64,000 nt of DNA, taken from the NCBI GenBank assembly GCA_022478985.1, contig JAKSZP010000018.1, forward strand, positions 308,073-372,072, in the 5' to 3' direction. This DNA is from Massospora cicadina. Taxonomy: Eukaryota; Entomophthoromycota; Entomophthoromycetes; Entomophthorales; Entomophthoraceae. The notes under the pieces are model-generated. The model did no database searches. It was not told the origin of the DNA and worked only from the letters and a program-made list of their open reading frames with translations. Shown here one piece after another: positions 44,995-55,395 of the stretch (the first letter of the stretch is position 1; the number at the start of each line of letters is the position of its first letter). Both the position numbers and the translations under genes were made by a program.

Positions 44995-46762
44995 ATTTAT
45001 TTAGGGAGATTAACCATGGGACAGACACTTTCAGTAAAACAATGACAAATAAACACAAAGACACATGAAGAGGCACCCTAGAGGAGCCTTAGCTACCTCT
45101 TGTTGCCAGCGGGACCACCAGTGAAAGAAAGAAAGGTGTTTTCAGGGAAGGCCTGCGCCAAATCAAGCACAAATGAAGGAAAGGGTCCGAAATCAGGAAC
45201 AGACAGTGAACCAGGAGGAAACCAACTGTCGTTGACATGATGGCAGAGGGCCAAATAACCAAGCTTGGAAGTGATCCATTAGGTGGGATTAAAAGTGACG
45301 AACGGCTTCAAAGAAGGTGAGAGTAGTGCCAGAAAGAGCGTTTAGGACAATAGTATGTATCATCCACAAAGCAATTGATATCTCTGGAGCATAAAGAGAA
45401 GGTTGAATGGGAGAGGTTATAATAAAAGAGACGATGTTTTTAGACAGGCTGAAAGCCTGTGCTGGATCTTGGATAAAAGAGATGAATAAACTCACGCCAG
45501 GTAGCCTGAGATGGCGGAAGATCTTCCAAATGTGGACTAAAGATCCATATTGGCCACACACTAAACATGAAGACTGAGAGGCGTTGGACCACTCAGCAGT
45601 GTGGTATACCCTCTTCTGGAATCTCCATACATGAGCGCAAATCCTGAGCTGTGAAAGAGGATGGTAGGCATACCTTCAAATGGCCTTCTGGGTGTCCAAG
45701 AAGTAAGGGATGTCCAGCATGTTGATATAGTCAACTCAGTCTATAGTTTGGAGATGAAGATGTACCGTTCTGTGCAAATGACTTGCCCGCAGACTGCTTG
45801 TTTAAAAAGGGTGTAGTGCGACCCCTCTGGGAGGCGTGACCACTGATGTTGATCTCCATTCTGTAATCACATGGTCAGGAGAATCCGCTTGAAGTGGGCA
45901 TTGGTCCCATGAGTGCCTGCAGCAGAAGGGTTTGAAGTCATCTAGTTGAGCAGAGAATTAAGGTGGTTTGGGTTGCAAAGGCAAAGAGCACATGCAAAGG
46001 TGGGCCATGTCGCGTGAGACCAGTGCTGGGTAGGGAGTACAGGGTTAGTTACCTGTGAGATCCAGGAACCCAGTATACTTGAGGCATGGTCCACATAGCT
46101 GATCATCCACATACCTTCACTATGGCGTGGGACAAACAGGACGTCCAGATGCACAAGGGGAGGGCAGCCTAGACAAAGCCACCCTTGTACAAGGGTATAG
46201 AGTGTTGCAAAGAAGAAGGTGTAAAATCAATAGTGTTTGCAGCAACCCAAACGAAGAACATAAGTAGGGATTTGGCAGCCACTAACTGGCCCATTAGGCT
46301 AGTTTGCTGGCCTCTGAGGGAAGAGATGCGCTTTATTATTTTGTCTAAAATATGGTTCTCCATTACACAGGTGGCATACCCACCCTCCTCCAGACATAAC
46401 CCAAATGGCGTACTGGACCCATAGTGGGCTTGGAAACAAAATGGGGGCATAAGAGGGTAGATATGAGATAACTGCCTTGGTAAGCGAACAAGGGGCCATG
46501 AAGCAGGCATATGCTGCTAATCAGCGGTGGTAGGTGACTAGAGAGACTGGAATCTACCAAAGAGGTTGTTATTGGCTTTATTGGCATCAAGACTGCATTA
46601 CTGACCCTGGAGTACTCCTGAATGGGTAGTTTTCAGGACACGTGTATCATGGTTACTAGAGACACCAGCCACACAATCACCAGAAGACGCAATAATTCTG
46701 ACTGGCGCCTGGCTTTGCATATGAACACCATCTAGATGGGCATTTTCATTGCAGAGAACGGA
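44995..46762 (-). mobile_element. LINE-5: 5'-truncated LINE, RT C-terminus to 3' end
   Basis: Minus-strand LINE of the LINE-1/LINE-3 family. The 3' tail near 45020-44995 (minus: GTGTCTGTCCCATGGTTAAT, then AAATAAATTAAAA) matches the other tails. The 5' end stops inside RT just before motif C, where LTR-F begins at 46763. No matching duplication was found, so LTR-F insertion or a deletion may have removed the rest. Confidence 0.8.
45070..46760 (-). pseudogene. LINE-5 ORF2 fragment
   Basis: Minus-strand pieces, from the 5' side: VHMQSQAPVRIIASSGDCV (about 46715-46665; SSGD replaces FADD), KPTMGPVRHLGYVWRRVG, then LVAAKSLLMFFVWVAANTI, PRHSEG..MISYVDHASSILG (about 46140-46070), and CGQYGSLVHIWKIFRH with FSLSKNIVSF and ALWMIHTIVLNALSG (45561-45289). 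All parts align with LINE-1 3' half. Frame changes and stops throughout. Confidence 0.82.
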
Positions 46763-47284
46763 TGTCTAAAAATTAACCAGATGAATTCCTCCAATGCTTT
46801 AGCAGATTTGGGATGAAATAGGCTGATCCCAGAAGAATGGCTTATCAACTGAAATTTGTGGTTATTGGTGTGATTGCTTGGCGGTTGCTACCCAATATGG
46901 TTTGAGTCAAATACAGTATTCCGCCGAGACTGTAAGATAGTTTCAAGTAGGGCCAACTGGTGGCCCCAAATTAGTATAAGGATCACCAGTGACTAATAAC
47001 TGAGGGTGATCCAATTGTTTTGTTTATTATATGTCAGAGAAACCTGACAATCTTGAGTTTGAGGTGGCCAAGGTTGTTTCTGGCGCTTAATATTATAATT
47101 AACTGTCACCCTAAAGGCAATACCCCAAAGATTGACTGAGAAGAGTCAAAACTTGATATCAGTAAGATGTCAAGGTACTCTGAGTTAAGCAAGCGACCAA
47201 AGAGGTTTCTAGAATATAATTACTAAGCAACTTGTAAGTCAAATCCCAATTTGATATTTATTTATATAAGCAATTTATATGGCA

Positions 47285-47948
47285 CATGGTGTAATGGGCG
47301 GGTTTGTGCCAATATGCAACAAACAAATTGGGCAGTAAGAGCCATGTTACTGCCCATACTAGGTACAGGCCGGCAGAGGCCCATTCCCAAACCCAACTGC
47401 CATGTCTCGTTGTTGCCAAGTATTCTTGTACCACTGTTCCCACGATGCTGCACATCAATAGCAGAGTCTGGGATCAGTAAAGGACCAAGAACGACGCCAA
47501 CGCCACACCAAGCTCGCTGGTTGAGCTCATAGTTTTGATATGATCCACTTATATTTTACTAATAGATTAATGTTTTCTGAGCTAGCAAGTATTCTTTATT
47601 TTTAATTCTGTTTATCCTTGTAGAAGACGCAACTGCCCTTCAGGGCTGTGACGTCTTCCCCTAAATAGTGCATTATGAATAAGGAATAAACTTTCCTTTT
47701 GATTAAACTCTTCCAAGCCCTGACCACCACATTGTTAGCAAGAATTTGCCATCCCACTGGATCATCATCCACACCCCACATAAGCCCATTGTCATTCTGC
47801 GGATGTGATTCAGGTTCAGGATGGTGATTTTACCCTGTTCTGAACTTACCAAGTTTGATGCCCATTGAATCAGGGCCACATTCTGATCAAACTCCACTGA
47901 ATCTGACCCAATTTACGGATAAGGTGCCTATTGATCCGTTACACATGG
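47285..47948. mobile_element. Solo LTR (S2) inside the LTR-F 5' LTR
   Basis: 47290-47943 (654 bp) begins TGTAATGGGC and ends GATCCGTTACA, giving an 8-bp near-perfect terminal inverted repeat. CATGG flanks it at 47285-47289 and 47944-47948. The uninterrupted sister sequence is at 58650-58662 (GGCACATGGCAAATC). No internal genes. Orientation is not clear. Confidence 0.9.
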
Positions 47949-48117
47949 CAAATCAAGGCAAGGATGAGCTGAAAATAATTTGGACATTGGGAAGGATGGT
48001 CGATAGGGTTGATGTCAGGGAAGAGAGAAGTGCAGTGAGAGCAAGAGAGAATGATTGGCTGGAAGGTCCAGTGATGAGCCAATAGGTTGGCGATGGGCGC
48101 AGTAGCCCTTTTGAAAA

Positions 48118-48148
48118 TATAAATACCTGGCGCTTCCCTTTCAATAAA
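48118..48148 (+). promoter_or_regulatory. LTR-F core promoter and poly(A) signals
   Basis: TATAAATA at 48118-48125, preceded by GAGCCAATAGG at about 48075-48085 and followed by AATAAA at 48143-48148. In the 3' LTR copy the CCAAT (about 58795) and AATAAA (58850-58855) are kept and the TATA is mutated. Confidence 0.55.
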
Positions 48149-48372
48149 GATCTCCCTTTTCCTAATCTATCTTTAATTCAAGTTTATGTTTATCCTTGCT
48201 TGTTGGGGGTTAAGCTGGGGGATCTCAAATGGCGCGAGTGACATACCAAGGGGTCAGCTAGTGCTGCTGGCCCGATTGCCTAAGCAAAATGGCAAGGGCC
48301 ATCCAGTCATCATACTGGTTGGCCTACCAACTAGCAGAGCCCTCTATTGCTGGAAAAGCAATTTTCTGACAG

Positions 48373-48390
48373 TGGTGCTCATACAGGGGG
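48373..48390 (+). promoter_or_regulatory. Primer-binding site of LTR-F
   Basis: TGGTGCTCATACAGGGGG, one base after the LTR end; nearly the same as Gypsy A, C and D sites. Confidence 0.8.
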
Positions 48391-48606
48391 TTCTTCTGGT
48401 TGGTGCTGGAGTAACCATAGGTTGGTAAGGTGGCGGGGATGTGCCACTGGTTTGGCTGGGGAGAGGAAGAGCACGTTGGTGTGACCTCAAACTTGATGTT
48501 GTATTCCAGTAATTGTTGATGGCGGGGAGGGGAAAGCCCTGGACGCCTTCCCCACACGCTGAGGCTGAAAAATAGGAGGAAAGCCATCTGTTTATGTGAG
48601 GGGAAA
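48391..48606 (+). other. LTR-F internal core, noncoding, with polypurine tract
   Basis: No retroviral motif in any frame. It ends GTGAGGGGAAA (48596-48606), a polypurine tract just before the 3' LTR. The core is too small for a protein gene; it keeps only priming signals and perhaps a packaging signal. Confidence 0.65.
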
Positions 48607-48705
48607 GGTCATAAAATCAACCACATGGATTCCTCCAATGATATAGCAGATTTGGGATAAATTAGGCCAATCCTGGTGGAATGCCTTATCAACTGGACTT
48701 CATGG
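48607..48705 (+). repeat. LTR-F 3' LTR, first part
   Basis: Homologous to 46763-46860. Ends with CATGG (48701-48705), the left duplication of Gypsy D, and resumes at 58240. Confidence 0.8.
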
Positions 48706-49834
48706 TGTTGGGATTTTGCCCATATTCCCAGACTGCTAGATTACCTGGTATCACTAGGGGAAATTCCCTAAGGTGAAGTAGATTGATAAATTAGTTGGCC
48801 CGAGTTTCAGAGGAACTATGTTCAGGGGATTTTTGAATATTCACCTGGTCATATCCATTGGGTATCGATCCAAAGAATACCTAAAATCTCATCTGGTGTA
48901 GTGGCCGATGAAATAGGGGCATCTGATAGTGATTAACTATCAGGTGTACTGATTGGGATCAGTTGGGTTTCATCACCAACTGATTGGGAATGAATAGTGA
49001 GTTGCGAGGTGAGTGATGCTGCCTGCAACTAGCAAATCAATTGGTTGGTGAAGTGACCTGCCATAATGGGTAATAAGTCCCATTACCAATACAGGTTGCT
49101 AGCTAATTATGATTGGTTCACTTGGATTGAGAGGAAAACGTTAGAGACACGTTTTCTGACTCTTTCCATTTGAGGTCTTGAGGATGTTTAATGATGGAAT
49201 CCTAGCCAGGATGGGGAAGACCATCGCTGCCAAGACGAGGAAAGGTGATTCAATGGCAATGGCTTCTGTTTCATTGAAGAGGTGTCAACTGAGGGTTAGA
49301 CAGCCAAATCCCTACTATATAATCCCCTAGGTTACTATAAAAAACACATTATCACCATCAACATTATTATCTATAGTAATATTGTCAATTTGGTGTATAG
49401 TTAGACTAGCAGCTTCTATTGTTTTGTTCCATCTCAAGGATATTATTGAAAAAGGCAATAATTGGAAGACTCTCAGAGAGAAGAGTAAAGATCTTAGCGG
49501 GGATCTAGAGATGAAGGAACCACAATCAGGGATAGCTGCCAACTGTGTGTTGGGCCGAGAGAGACTGTCACTGGGGTATCTTAACAAAGATCAGGTGGAC
49601 AAGAATATAGGGAACAAATCCCTATGAGTATGACTTACAGAGTATTTAATTGGAAGTACTGGTCAAAGCGTTGGGCCTAATAATAGTTCAGTCTCAACTA
49701 TGGATAATAGTATATACTGTATATTGATTAATACATTCTATACAATGCGATGAAGTGCATGAAGAATTCAAACCTGTGCAGTAAAAAGGCTACTGGGTTC
49801 ATGGCCAATAATCAACCTAGAGTAAATTTTTACA
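48706..49834 (+). repeat. Gypsy D 5' LTR
   Basis: 1129 bp, direct repeat of 57102-58234. An 81-codon frame at 49382-49627 recurs in the 3' LTR as part of a longer frame; it is regarded as incidental. Confidence 0.93.
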
Positions 49835-49837
49835 AGT

Positions 49838-49855
49838 TGGTGCTCACTATAGGGG
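49838..49855 (+). promoter_or_regulatory. Primer-binding site of Gypsy D
   Basis: TGGTGCTCACTATAGGGG, three bases after the LTR end. Confidence 0.85.
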
Positions 49856-49899
49856 TAGTTGAGTAAAGAATCTATTATAATGATATATAAAGAAGAAAT

Positions 49900-51150
49900 A
49901 TGAAAGCTGTGGACCAATATCGCCACGGTGAATCAGAATGCCCTAAACTCAGTGGACCATCGGGAGTTCGCGGCCTTGGAAGAAAGAGTTGCCAAGTTGG
50001 AAGAAGGAGTGGAGAATGTAGCCAACTTTGGGAACGAGTTACTCAGCAAAGTAAACTCGTTGAAGAAAGAAGGAGACCTTGTTTGAGAGGTCCTATTCCT
50101 GAAAACGGAGCAAGAAGCATATTGCATTCATTTAAGAAAGTTTTGTGCGGATATTGAGAAATTGATCAAAGAAGTGGAGGACTTGAAATCTCACAGATGT
50201 GCTTGTGAACCTGATATGGTCGGCGATGCTGAAGAGAGAAGTCCTCGCATGATACTTGAGAAGTCAAATACCCTCAAGGAATATGCTGTTTACCTTTAAT
50301 GCCATCTTGGAGATGATGCTCAAAGTTACTCCACAAGTTAGCTGGGTAGCCAAACTGAGAGTATCAGCCCAAAATGACTTGGAGGAATCTAGAGCAACAC
50401 CAAAATTGCCAACATTCCATCAGGATAACGCCCAGCTTTTTTCTGACTGTTTGACATGATTATGAATGGCTATGGAGATCGTCAAAAGGCGTTGACAATC
50501 ATGAACTGCCTGGACGCTGACTGTCAGAACCTAGTGTTACCCCACTTGGAGGGGGACAGCCGGTTGTATGCCATGGCAAAGGCAGCCATAATGAAGGAGT
50601 TTGGGAGTCTAACCCACATGTCAAAATGCAAGCAAGACTTTATGGGAATTCAATTCCATAAAGATGAGTTTCTTGCTAGCTTCGCGGATTTATTTTACCA
50701 GGAGTCGCAGATCCTGGATTGAGCAAAAGTGTTATATGACTTTGATGCTAGAATCGCTTTGCAAGCAACCCTTTGGCCCTATCACAATTTTCATCAAATG
50801 ATGTCTTTCATGTTCACGATAGAGATAACTACCTCAAAAATGGTAGACAACCTGAAGATTTTGGGAGCGACGTTCAATGCCCCAAATAGAAGCTTCAAGT
50901 CTAATGCAGTCTGAAATCCAAATCCCATGAAGGGAAACAAAGGAGAAAAAGAGGCTAATAACCAAACTGTGCCGGGAAATAAGCCCAAAGAATTCAGATG
51001 GTTAGGCAAGAAATAGAATGTCTGCTATCAGTGTGGTGGTAAAGGACATTTCGCTGTACACTGCAAAAAGCCAAAGGATCATATTAACGTGGTCCAGGCC
51101 AAGGAAACAGCAGCCGCCAAGGAGTCAGGAAAAGGGCCCGCTGCCTAGAC
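49900..51150 (+). pseudogene. Gypsy D gag: coiled coil, capsid, CCHC knuckle
   Basis: Structural protein of the virus-like particle. N-terminal coiled coil FAALEERVAKLEEGVENVA and NELLSKVNSLKKEGDLV (about 49966-50085). Capsid-like middle in 50456-50722 (IMNGYGDRQKALTIMNCLD, KQDFMGIQFHKDEFLASFA) and 50729-50914. Nucleocapsid knuckle CYQCGGKGHFAVHCKKP (about 51021-51071), intact C-x2-C-x4-H-x4-C. Stops near 50088, 50299, 50720 and 51015 and a few frame changes interrupt it. Gypsy A gag is a clear relative. Confidence 0.85.
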
Positions 51151-51165
51151 AAGGAACTGTCTATA

Positions 51166-51990
51166 GTGGCGGATAAACCTGTTCCTCCCAATATCATTAA
51201 TGAAGAAATAGACATTAGCGATCTGTTCATAGATTATGAGCAGGATCAGCTATACCAAGCTGTCAAAATGAATGTGAATTCCGTGACCAGAGCTGGGGCA
51301 AAGAAGATTGACCCTGAGATAATTCAGGAAGTTGCCCAGCCATACGCCCAACAACTGGCGGAGAAGATTTGAACCACTGAGAATCCTGATGAGTTATCAG
51401 ACGTCCATTTAGATGAGGCTAATCTGTCTATCCCCCTCGGTGCAATAAAGGAATCATTTTCTGAATTATTGGTGCATATTATTCACACCCTAGATTTGGC
51501 TAATAACGCCGCCATTCACTCAGTAAATACTATATTACAATACTCCAAGTGTACATATATAGATATTCAGGTGAATTGAGTGAGGGTGAGGGTGATTGTT
51601 GACAGCGGAGCGCCCATCAATATTGTGTCAACCAAGCTGGTAAAGAGGATGAAGATCTTGCTGGACTTGAAACACAAGAGAGAATATGGAACAGTTGGGC
51701 TGAACACCACCGTTTCCTGTGGAGAGTAAAGTGCGCTGACACTATGATTCAGGTTGTTGGTGGTATCTGCACCAGTGATAGTTTTGGCGAACCAAAACTA
51801 TGATATCCTGATCAGAACGGAGTTCCTACAGAAGTATGGAGTTAAATGTAACTTTGAGGATAATATGTTGACCATCCTGGGTGAGATGTTACCATTGGTA
51901 TACCAGAAGGATGGTGAATCTCTGTTGAATCGAAGAAACAACTTCATTAATCTGACATATAATGACAGCATTGTACCAATTTAATACCAA
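51166..51990 (+). pseudogene. Gypsy D aspartic protease
   Basis: Protease that would process Gag-Pol. An acidic spacer (51166-51372) is followed by VIVDSGAPINIVSTKL with a canonical DSG at 51601-51609, and NQNYDILIRTEFLQKYGV (about 51790-51845). Stops near 51580 and 51730 break the frame. Unlike Gypsy A and C, the catalytic Asp is intact. Confidence 0.85.
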
Positions 51991-52129
51991 CTAGTTGGTA
52001 GGAAGCGACGCAAGATGCTGGCAGAAATTCTAGAAAACCGGGGAATTCCATTAAGGATCAAGAAAGAAAGGACCATACCGGCCAGATCGCAAAAATAGTC
52101 ATCACAGGGTTGACTTTGGAGATTCCTGA

Positions 52130-53160
52130 GCTGTTGTATGGAGAAGTTGGAAGCCCCTGGAAGAAGTCCAGAGTGGAGCCATGGGTGGCTCCTGGGATAA
52201 TAATGCTGGGCCATGGAGATTGATGAGTTCTTCTGGTGAACCTGTTTGAAAAACTGGTGAAGATCAAGAGGAATCAAATCATCCCATTTATTCATCTGAT
52301 CCTGATAGTTGAATTGAGACAATTCCATGATTTTGGGTCTCTCAATGAAATGGGCTTACTGGCTGGGGTAGCCAAAAGCATCAACCTATTGGTTGATCAG
52401 GAGATGCTCGCTGATCTGCCAGAAGGCCAGCAGGAAGAGGTGCTCAAACTATTCAAGAAATATTGGGAAGTGTTTGCTCAGGATAACCACAATTTGGGAT
52501 GCGCACGAGATGTAATTCACAAGGTTGACACCAGGAAAAATTTACTGATAAGGATGAGACTGATCCAAAGATCAAAAGCCACCAAAGCAGTAGTGGAGGA
52601 TGAGATCAGAAAACTAGTGAATCATGGGCTTCTAGCTTCATCATCAAGTCCCCGGGCAAGTCTGATTCTGATCATGAAGAAGAATGATGGATTGAACCGT
52701 GTGGTGATTGATTACCAGAGGCTGAACAGAATTATGAAGAAGGATTCATATCCCCTACCAAGGATTGATGATGCACTAGATCATTTAGGAGAAGCGAAGT
52801 ATTTATCCACGATGAATCTAATCTTGGGATACTAGCAGATCAACTTGCCAGAGGAAGACCAAGAAAAATGTGTGATTATTACAGCGCAGGGGCTATATCA
52901 ACCGACAAGGATGCCCCAGGGTCTTTGCAATGCGCCTGCGACGTTCCAGAGGGCCATGGACGCGATATTAAGTGACCTGAATTTGTCTTGCATCCTAGTA
53001 TATCTAGACGATATCAATGTGTTCTGTAGGACGTTTACTGATCACCTGCACCACTTGGAAGAAGTTTTTAAGAGACTTCCGCGGCTAATCTAAAGATCAA
53101 GCCAAGGAAGTGCCACTTCTTTAAAAAAGAGTTAGAATACCTGGGATTTGTGATCAACTA
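52130..53160 (+). pseudogene. Gypsy D reverse transcriptase
   Basis: Long open frame 52236-52835: LFKKYWEVFAQDNHNLGCA, RASLILIMKKNDGLNRVVID, YPLPRIDDALDHLGEAKYL, motif A region STMNLILGY with Asn (52815-52817) where Asp is needed. It is closed by a TAG at 52836, then resumes RMPQGLCNAPATFQRAMDAI and motif C YLDD at 53001-53012, intact. A further shift near 53090 leads to KPRKCHFFKKELEYLGFVI. Upstream VAPGIIMLG (about 52180) matches Gypsy A. Confidence 0.88.
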
Positions 53161-53199
53161 AAGTGGATTGCAGCCGCTTACCCAGAAGATAGCTGCTAT

Positions 53200-53820
53200 A
53201 GAGCGTATGGCTGTACCAAAGGGTGTTCAAGACAACAAGTATTCCTTGGGATGGTAGGATCTACAGAAGATTTATTCAGGACTTTGCCTGGATAGCTGAG
53301 CCTTTATTTCATTTATTAAAGGATCTGAAAAAAGGATTTGTATGGAATGAAGAGGCCCAGGACTCCTTTGATGAGTTATGCTGGTATACAATAGATTCGC
53401 CAGTTCTGAAATATCTGAATTTTGATCAGGAGTTTATCATTCAAACCAATGCTTCATTGATGGCAATTGGCATCATACTGAGCCAAGTAGATGAACTTGG
53501 GGACGAGCATCCAGTGGTATATGTGAGCTGGACACTCTCAGCCGCTGAGAGGAACTACACCATGACTGAGCGGGAATGCCTTGCAGTCATATATGCATGC
53601 AAGCAGTTTCAGGTGTACATCCATGGAATGCATTTTAAGGTGGTGACGGACCACTCTTTGCTGCGTTGGCTACACAATCTAAGAGAACCAGAAGGACTAC
53701 TGGCCTGATGGGCACTTAAGCTTCAGGCTTACAATTATGAGATAGTCCACCGAGTGGGGGCTTCTCATCAGAATGAGGATGGCTTATCACGGTTGCCAAT
53801 GGTCCAGTTGGTATACCCAC
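53200..53820 (+). pseudogene. Gypsy D RNase H
   Basis: Frame 53223-53708: FIQDFAWIAEPLFHLLKD, FIIQTNASLMAIGIILSQVD, GDEHPVVYVSWTLSAAERNY, MTERECLAVIYACKQFQVYI, VVTDHSLLRWLHNLREPEG. The first catalytic position reads QTNAS where QTDAS is usual (Asp to Asn). A TGA then WALKLQAYNYEIVHRVG and QNEDGLSRLP follow. Confidence 0.88.
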
Positions 53821-53843
53821 AGGTAGATGAGCCATTCTAGAGA

Positions 53844-55065
53844 ATGGTCAAAGGAATAATTGGGGATGAGCCTCAAGAAATCCAAGATGCGCTTCAAAAA
53901 GCAATGGAAAACAACAAGACTATGGATGGACAAGTATTTAAAACAATCAATGGGAAGCGGCTATTATTCCCAAAACTTTTGGAAAGAGCAGCAAAAGTAC
54001 AAGCAGCTCATAAGGTTGTCGGGAACAAAGGCCTGAGGAAAAAAACCAACCATATTTGCCAGTATTATTACTGAGAATTGATCAGCTACAATGTAGAAGA
54101 TCATCTGGCTTGTTGTGTGGAGTGCCAGCTGCACAAACCACACAAGAACACAACTGTATACTGACTGGTCCGCCATGGATTCGCCTGGCACACAGTGTCC
54201 ATTGACATTCTAGGGCCGCTGGCAATGAGCACAGGGGGAGTCAGTACATCATAGTTGCCATTGACCATCTGACAAGATGGGTCAAAATGAAGGCCTTAAC
54301 CAGAGTAGATGCTACCAGTACTGTGAGATTCATCCCGGATCAAGTAGTATACTGGCATGGATGTCTGCAAGTCCTGCTGAGTGACAATGGGACCAACTTC
54401 ACATCTCATATGATCCTGAGGCTAAACAAAATAATGGGGATCTGAGGAGTCATGTCAGTACCATACTGACCAGAGATGAACGGACTGGTAGAGTGGGTCA
54501 ATGGGACGCTGGCCGCGATGCTGAGGAAGCTAGTCACATTGAGAACTTCCGCGTGGGGAATGTACCTGAGTTTGGTGACGTTCTCCTACAACATTAGTTA
54601 TCATATGGCAATGGGAAATACACCGTTTAAATTATTATACAGAAGAAAGGCCGCGTTGCCGCTGATTTTATATTCAGTGGTGGAACCTACATCAGGGATG
54701 AGTACCAAGAAATACTTGAATTGACTGATGAGTATCCTGATTGATATGCAATTGCAAGCATTTGATACAACCTTGAAGAAAAGGATACAAGCAAAATCAA
54801 TGGATGACCTGAACCAACCGGCATTAGAAGAATACCAAATAGGTGAAAGAGTAGCCTATTGTGATATGCATGGTTTCATATGAAGAAACAAATTAGATGC
54901 ATTGTGGTCAGGTCCGTTTAAAGTAATCACTAAGATGGCAACTGATTCTTACTCCATCAAGAATCTCTTGGATGGAAGAGTTGGAAATCGAGTCCACTCC
55001 AAGTATCTAAAGCGTTGGATCAAGGAAAAAAATAAAAGAGTTCCCAAAGGACTGATGAACCATTA
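53844..55065 (+). pseudogene. Gypsy D integrase
   Basis: Degenerate HHCC finger near 54085-54140 (DHLACCVECQLHKPHK). Catalytic core: SIDILGPLAM (about 54200), LLSDNGTNFTSHM (about 54375-54412) and MNGLVEWVNGTLAAML (about 54476-54522) supply D, D, E. LVTFSYNISYHMAMGNTPFK follows, and the C-terminal fold LWSGPFKVITKMATDSYSIK, VHSKYLKRW ends near 55020. Stops near 54070, 54165, 54445 and 54880. No chromodomain is seen. Confidence 0.88.
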
Positions 55066-55069
55066 AGTT

Positions 55070-55395
55070 GGTCATGTCCTGATGATTAGGTCAAGTCTGA
55101 AAAAAGGACCTCTGAACCATTCTAGATGGTTGAGTCCAAAAAAAGGACCTATGAACCATGGAAAACTGTAGGTTTAAGTACCCAGGACCCAGTTTAGGGG
55201 AAAGATGGACATCTGAACCAAAACAAGGTCAAGTCCCATGGAAAAAAAGAAGAATAAAGATAAAAAATAGATAAAAGATAATTGAATATATATATATAAG
55301 ATTTTAAAGCCACATAGATAAAAAAAGCTAATATATTAATATTATTTTTATTGATTGTCCTCAGGATGGGGATGATTCCACCTATGTTGCCTCTT
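55070..55395. other. Noncoding spacer after Gypsy D pol
   Basis: A-rich, with a short ACCTYTGAACCAT motif repeated three times (about 55109, 55147, 55212, loosely spaced) and a TA run at 55287-55298. No gene recognised on either strand. Confidence 0.45.

Larger units (their letters stand above)
46763..48371 (+). repeat. LTR-F 5' LTR (interrupted by solo LTR S2)
   Basis: Aligns from TGTCTAAAAATTAACC through CCTCCAATG, GCAGATTTGGGAT and CTTATCAACTG with 48607-48705, then with 58240-59081. Carries CCAAT (48078), TATAAATA (48118-48125) and AATAAA (48143-48148), in + order. The 3' end is TTTTCTGACA at 48371. Confidence 0.8.
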
